Assembly (NCBI RefSeq): GCF_016900895.1
Contig: NZ_JAFEUN010000031.1
Location: 1 to 39,928 of the forward strand
Source of the DNA: Parashewanella hymeniacidonis
GTDB taxonomy: Bacteria; Pseudomonadota; Gammaproteobacteria; Enterobacterales; Shewanellaceae
Reading direction: 5' to 3'
DNA: 39,928 nt
Shown in pieces: positions 35,538-39,928 of this stretch. Within the stretch, counting starts at the first letter, position 1; each line of letters opens with the position of its first letter. A program made the translations under genes and the position numbers. Under the pieces are notes generated by a model, which worked only from the letters and a program-made list of their open reading frames with translations, did no database searches and was not told where the DNA came from.

Positions 35538-38500
35538 ATGAATTCAGATACACCACTCATGTCACTTTCTACTTTATTTGGTCATCAACTTAATGATGCA
35601 TCTTCAAAAGAACATTTTTATGCCAATCAGGCAGAAAATGGGCGTAAAACCCAATTACAAGAAATGGATTTTTTGCGTTCACGAGAGGCACATACAGTTA
35701 GTGAAACCAAGGCTGAGACAATGAGTCAGTTTTTAGAAAGTGATAATAGAGAGGGGGCTAAAACATTAACTGATCATCAGTTTACCTCTAAAGAACATGG
35801 GGAAAAAATAGGACAAAGTGACAATAATTCTCTTGCTCAAGAAGTTGAAAGAGCTCAACAACAAAAATCCAGCAGCGAAGAACAGATAAGGTCCATGGAA
35901 TCAGAAAATGGCATTGATGAAAGTTCATGCGATGAACAAACGACAGAAAGCCATTATAAAGGTGGCAATTCCCCCGAGCAACCAAAACCTCTTACTTCCT
36001 CACCTCGTGCAAGTCTAACTCATTCAAGCAGCAGTATTCAGGAAGATACCACTGATGAGCAAGAGAATCTATCAAAGGAGGAAATTGATCAGAGGTGCAT
36101 AGCAAGTTATGAGGTTATACCGCTGGGATCGCCAAAAATAGGTAAGTCTGAAATTAAAGAAGGTGCGCATAGGGACTTAGCTAATTTGATTCAAAAGCTG
36201 CCCAAAGCGATCAAAAAAGTCCATGTCACTAAGATCAAGATCTTGAGAGAGACAATAAAAAAAGTGGATATAGAAAAAGTCGATAGTCAGAAATTGGCTG
36301 CATTTGAGGCGAACTTCAAAAAAATACTGATGCATTTATCGGATGAGAGCATCTCAAATGATATTAAGAGGTTAGCAATTTCTCAGTGGTGCACAGGTGA
36401 ACCATTTCCAGCCGGCAACCTTGCACTTTTAACATTGAGCTGTGCTAGAAAAGGCTATTCTGGACATTTGAGACAAGTTAGGGAGCGCATTTTTCATCAA
36501 ATGAAGCAACATCTTATAGGTCATCGTTTAACTGCGACAGAAAGTGCTTGGGCTGAATACCGTTTGGCACAATTGTGCGGTCTTAGTGCAGAGCAGCCAA
36601 AGCAAAGACTTGAACAAAATGAAAATAAAAAAGTGTTGGCAATAATACAAAATCTAGAAGAAAATCAATCGGTTTGGTTTTCATGCGGTCGACAAGTTTC
36701 TTTACTAGTAAGGCAATTAAATCAAGCTATTAGTGAGACTGTAGGGCTAAATGGAGAAATAGCATTAATTCGTGACTTAGGCGTTTTTACTGATACTCGA
36801 TTTTCGACTGAAAATTATCAGAATTATTATTGTGTTGGCGCTTCCAATACTGGTCAAGGGCTAAAGCAGCAACTATGCCAGTTGTTAGGGGTGTGGTATG
36901 TAATTTCTTCTTCAGACAATGAAGTGTCTGAGTTAACTTGTGGAGCCGTGATCAATACCGTGATCACTGATGAAAGGGAGAGGCGTGATATTTACCTACA
37001 AGCCATCACAAAAACCAAGTCCATCCAAGAGTTAAACACATTGCTTGATGGCCTCTCCTTTGATGACCAAAATGCAATAATTCGAGCCGATGTTAAACAA
37101 AGAGTTATAGAGCAACTCACAAAATTACAAGAGCAACAACCTTGGGCTTACTCAGAGGATGAGCTACAACAGTTGAGTTATGAGCAGTTAAAACAGGAAA
37201 TACAAAATGAAGTTGCTTTGCAAGGTATAGAGAGGTCTGATGAGACGGATATCAAAAGCTTAGCTAAAACCTTAAAAGATAATGTTTATTCTGGCTGTGA
37301 CGCTTTTAAACAACGCAGATTAGAACGGTGTTGTGCAGTATTCTCACTGCTTTATAAAAAAGATACTTCAATTTCAGAAAGCATTTATTTAAAAGATGGT
37401 TTATTAGACAGTTCATATCAGCATGAGTGGTTTGCTTTAGCACTCAGTTGGTTAAAAACTGAATATATAAAATGTACCCAATCAGATATTTGTAATACGG
37501 GTTCAGTTACAACATTAACTCAGATTATTAACATACGGTGTCTGAAATACCAATTACCTGAAGTATGCCAACAGTGTCTATCTGAAATCGAGCAAAAGTT
37601 AACACAGTTTTTGAATGATGGTTCTTTAACACCAGAAAGCCTATGCAACGCACTCCCTGTGGGCCCAGAACATGTTCTCTATCCAACACTTGAGCAACTG
37701 CTGTTTAAAACAGTGAACAGAGATCTTCAAAATATAGATAAATCTGAGTCAGACAGTGCTGTTAAAAGGAGCACACGTTTTCTTCAGCTCTTATCACGTA
37801 TAAATAAACTGAACATTTCAGAAAAAACGCGTGATAGAAATCATAGAGAAGTGACCAACAAAATAATCACTGAATGTAGGTGGTATGGTGACGCACAACA
37901 GTTTTGTAAATCTCAAATGAGAACTGATCCTGAGTTGCTCATTTTTTTGTTACAAAGCTTCTATTTTACTTGGGGAAGAGAAGCGGTTGGGGACAACCAA
38001 CCTTTTATTGATGATAAGTCATTAGAGTGTGCCCGCCAGCTTTATAAAGTTAAACCGGTTGAAACTGAAACACAGAGGGTGAGAGTGCCTTTACGACTCA
38101 ATGAAACTGAGTCAGATTTTTACCTGATGCAGCTGATATCAGAGGTGAATATAAACTTTTGGAAAGAATGCTCTCCATCACTGCGAGATGGTGCTCTTAT
38201 CGTGGCAGCAAAAATTAAGAATATCGAGTTTTTCAATTTACTATTACTCAATAAAGCCAACCCAAACTTTGTGAGCCCTGATGGGCAAAAAGCTATTGCT
38301 CACTGTGTTGTAAATGGCTTTCTAGCTGGATATGAAAAGCTGCTGCCCTATACCAATTTGTCTTGTAACGTAGATGAAAGGCGACAGGAGAATATTGCAC
38401 ATAAAGCGGCGAAAAGTTTATCTTTTAACGTTTTTATGAAGGTGCTTGGTGACTATGATACTCGATTGCAGCACCCCATATTTGGAGAGACAAAAAGTAA

Positions 38501-39500
38501 AAAAGAGTTATTAGAAAGCAAAAACTTTGTCAGCTTATCAGTATTAGATCTTGCTCTACTTAATGAGTTTGAGTCAGCGATTACTTATATGATTAAGAAG
38601 GAAGTTGATATAGAAACTCGACAAAGGTTTGATCGTTTTGTATCCGGCAGTGATTATCCGGAACTACGTTATCACTATTTAGATTTGAATCCATTTGAGT
38701 TTGCAATCAAGCATTTTAAATCAAAAGCCGTGGGCGCTATTGCTAAGGGTAACTCTGAACTATTGGAAGTAAAAGGCGTGGATGGTAATACCCCATTACT
38801 ATACGCTGCGATGCATGGTGACTCTGATTGTGTTAATGCGCTGCGTCATTGTGGCGCAAAAGTCGGTGCAAGTAATTCGAGTGGACAAGGCCTTCTTCAT
38901 TGTGCAGCTTATAACTCTGATGAAGCGACATTTCACTTGATATGGAATTTAAGTGAACTTAGTGGTGAAACGTTTGCTAAAGATATAGCAAACCCACTTG
39001 AAATTGCACTTACGAATGCAGAAACACCCGCATCTACCTGCCAAACAATTATAAGGAGTGGTGCGATATCGCTATCAGAATCGGGGCATCTGGAGATTAA
39101 CGCATTTCAGTATGCTGCAGCATTTGCAACATCTTTAGAAAAACTCGATATAGTGCTTAAATGTTTCTTAACATTGGGAAGTATTAATGCTTATGGAACG
39201 GGTAGCCAAAACTTTAATACTGCTTTAGATCAAGTGCGAGATAATTTAGGTTTAAAACAAGTTTTTCTTAACAAGTTAAGAAGCAACGGGGCATTAACGG
39301 GCAATGAAATAAGAGTAAAGCAGAAAACAAAGAGTGACGCAGATGAAAAGCAAAGACAGTTAATAGTCACTCTGAAAAAAGATATAAGAACGTTAGCCTG
39401 GGAATATTCAAAGCTTAGAGAGCAAGCTGAAGATAAACTGAGTTGGCTTAGTTTTCATGAATACCCAAAATCTGTGGTTGCTAAAAAGTACAAAACATAG
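35538..39500 (+). CDS. 1320-aa ankyrin-repeat protein, candidate host-directed effector
   Basis: The first 170 or so residues are polar, disordered and rich in Ser, Glu and Gln, with no Sec signal. A long helical region of unknown family follows (about 200-850). Ankyrin-type repeats appear in the last third: DGALIVAAKIKNIEFFNLLL at about 883-903 and, most clearly, GNTPLLYAAMHGDSDCVNAL at about 1082-1101 followed by GQGLLHCAAYNSDEATFHLI. The last 60 residues include a basic coiled-coil-like helix. Large ankyrin proteins with a disordered N-terminus are common among effectors of intracellular or host-associated bacteria, which is inference here. No good ribosome site; no gene follows on this strand. 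Codon use is more AT-rich and less biased than in the housekeeping neighbours. Confidence 0.72.
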   Translation: MNSDTPLMSLSTLFGHQLNDASSKEHFYANQAENGRKTQLQEMDFLRSREAHTVSETKAETMSQFLESDNREGAKTLTDHQFTSKEHGEKIGQSDNNSLAQEVERAQQQKSSSEEQIRSMESENGIDESSCDEQTTESHYKGGNSPEQPKPLTSSPRASLTHSSSSIQEDTTDEQENLSKEEIDQRCIASYEVIPLGSPKIGKSEIKEGAHRDLANLIQKLPKAIKKVHVTKIKILRETIKKVDIEKVDSQKLAAFEANFKKILMHLSDESISNDIKRLAISQWCTGEPFPAGNLALLTLSCARKGYSGHLRQVRERIFHQMKQHLIGHRLTATESAWAEYRLAQLCGLSAEQPKQRLEQNENKKVLAIIQNLEENQSVWFSCGRQVSLLVRQLNQAISETVGLNGEIALIRDLGVFTDTRFSTENYQNYYCVGASNTGQGLKQQLCQLLGVWYVISSSDNEVSELTCGAVINTVITDERERRDIYLQAITKTKSIQELNTLLDGLSFDDQNAIIRADVKQRVIEQLTKLQEQQPWAYSEDELQQLSYEQLKQEIQNEVALQGIERSDETDIKSLAKTLKDNVYSGCDAFKQRRLERCCAVFSLLYKKDTSISESIYLKDGLLDSSYQHEWFALALSWLKTEYIKCTQSDICNTGSVTTLTQIINIRCLKYQLPEVCQQCLSEIEQKLTQFLNDGSLTPESLCNALPVGPEHVLYPTLEQLLFKTVNRDLQNIDKSESDSAVKRSTRFLQLLSRINKLNISEKTRDRNHREVTNKIITECRWYGDAQQFCKSQMRTDPELLIFLLQSFYFTWGREAVGDNQPFIDDKSLECARQLYKVKPVETETQRVRVPLRLNETESDFYLMQLISEVNINFWKECSPSLRDGALIVAAKIKNIEFFNLLLLNKANPNFVSPDGQKAIAHCVVNGFLAGYEKLLPYTNLSCNVDERRQENIAHKAAKSLSFNVFMKVLGDYDTRLQHPIFGETKSKKELLESKNFVSLSVLDLALLNEFESAITYMIKKEVDIETRQRFDRFVSGSDYPELRYHYLDLNPFEFAIKHFKSKAVGAIAKGNSELLEVKGVDGNTPLLYAAMHGDSDCVNALRHCGAKVGASNSSGQGLLHCAAYNSDEATFHLIWNLSELSGETFAKDIANPLEIALTNAETPASTCQTIIRSGAISLSESGHLEINAFQYAAAFATSLEKLDIVLKCFLTLGSINAYGTGSQNFNTALDQVRDNLGLKQVFLNKLRSNGALTGNEIRVKQKTKSDADEKQRQLIVTLKKDIRTLAWEYSKLREQAEDKLSWLSFHEYPKSVVAKKYKT

Positions 39501-39524
39501 AGAAAAACAAAATACATTCTCATA

Positions 39525-39928
39525 TTAGTGCTTGGTTGAGCTCATGTGTTCGAACTCTGATCTAACCTTACTTTCAAGTTTTTCGAGACCCCAGTCCTTG
39601 CCGATTGAAATGGCCTCTTCACTATTTTTACCATCGAATGCAAAAGCCGCTAAAGCCATTATTGCTCCGTTTCGATTCGCTGATCGGCAATGAATAACAA
39701 CGGTCTCATTGTCGCAGCTCGAGAAAAAGTTTCTAACCTTTTTAGCATTCTCTAATGTAATGTCACTCCCTCCAGAAACGGGTATGTTTTCATATTTAGT
39801 CGACCATGAAAAACACCTAAAATTATGATCGCTAATACAATATAGCTCTTTGATACATTCAATTTCGACCAGAAATGATATAGTGAACCTACGGTTTCTG
39901 GTCGTTTTTGGTGCTAAAAATGCTCTCC
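39525..39928 (-). CDS. BLH/DUF442-type phosphatase, C-terminal half, probably 5'-truncated
   Basis: The frame is open from the right edge to TAA at 39527-39525. From about 39800 leftward it matches the BLH (beta-lactamase hydrolase-like, DUF442) phosphatase family: YENIPVSGGSDITLENAKK, the active-site loop VIHCRSANRNGA (C-x4-R, compare HCASGNRVGA), ALAAFAFDGKNSEEAI and WGLEKLESKVR. The segment further upstream (39810-39928) does not look like the expected N-terminal half and contains a terminator-like hairpin, so the gene may have lost its 5' end. No start codon in this frame is convincing. The product may be an inactive fragment; the missing part lies beyond the window if the frame is real. 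Confidence 0.65.
   Translation of the reverse strand, partial: RAFLAPKTTRNRRFTISFLVEIECIKELYCISDHNFRCFSWSTKYENIPVSGGSDITLENAKKVRNFFSSCDNETVVIHCRSANRNGAIMALAAFAFDGKNSEEAISIGKDWGLEKLESKVRSEFEHMSSTKH
39866..39909 (+). terminator. Terminator-like hairpin near the right edge
   Basis: CGACCAGAAA (39866-39875) pairs perfectly with TTTCTGGTCG (39895-39904), followed by TTTTT. It has the shape of a plus-strand intrinsic terminator although no plus-strand gene ends just before it; the ankyrin gene ends 366 bp upstream. It lies in the region where the phosphatase loses its family resemblance. Confidence 0.5.

Overview
The window looks like chromosomal DNA of a marine gammaproteobacterium. It is AT-rich, and its housekeeping genes (xerD-dsbC-recJ order, srmB, trmN6, rsmC, a second EF-G, paired BrnQ carriers, a BLH-type phosphatase) fit Shewanellaceae best. 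A Parashewanella-like host is a guess from the mix of Shewanella-like core genes and large effector-like proteins. No rRNA, tRNA, CRISPR array, prophage or complete insertion sequence was seen.

Layout. 1-1000: the end of one gene, a possible tiny membrane ORF, an unknown 109-aa protein and a GNAT acetyltransferase. 988-4104 (minus): a two-gene unit in which a 150-aa protein shaped like a class I type III secretion chaperone precedes an unknown 883-aa protein by 12 nt. 4312-9016 (minus): a surface lipoprotein, a DUF1501 protein and a DUF1800 protein. The DUF1800 gene is split by a -1 frameshift exactly at an A-AAA-AAG heptamer. 9205-11089: a DUF4870 membrane protein followed by a decay zone, with a multiply broken DUF1838 gene and an unknown gene interrupted by an in-frame TAA. 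11454-13538: a stand-alone, strongly codon-biased EF-G paralogue with a clean terminator. 13724-14896: a 390-aa effector-like protein with its own good promoter. 14868-18698 (minus): recJ, dsbC and xerD, with a 267-bp palindromic element between dsbC and xerD. 18737-23090 (minus): BrnQ, a FucP/GluP-type sugar MFS permease and a second BrnQ. 23301-29823 (plus): trmN6, srmB and an RND efflux adaptor-pump pair. 29880-30146: a second, nearly identical, inverted copy of the 267-bp element. 30186-34837 (plus): a membrane PAS protein with a degenerate GGDEF-like domain, rsmC and an M50 site-2-type protease. 34838-35537: a non-coding stretch with a different palindromic element, a bidirectional terminator, a very small Ser/Thr-rich ORF and a hexanucleotide repeat. 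35538-39500: a 1320-aa ankyrin-repeat protein with a disordered N-terminus. 39525 to the end (minus): the conserved C-terminal half of a BLH/DUF442 phosphatase, apparently cut off at its 5' end.

How it fits together. Most of the window is ordinary housekeeping and transport. Three loci stand out as accessory: the chaperone/883-aa pair, the 390-aa protein and the 1320-aa ankyrin protein. Each has the architecture of a protein delivered into host cells, and none sits next to secretion machinery here. If the chaperone assignment holds, the genome should carry a type III system elsewhere with effectors scattered through the core. This is inference from fold-level patterns and composition, not from recognised effector families.
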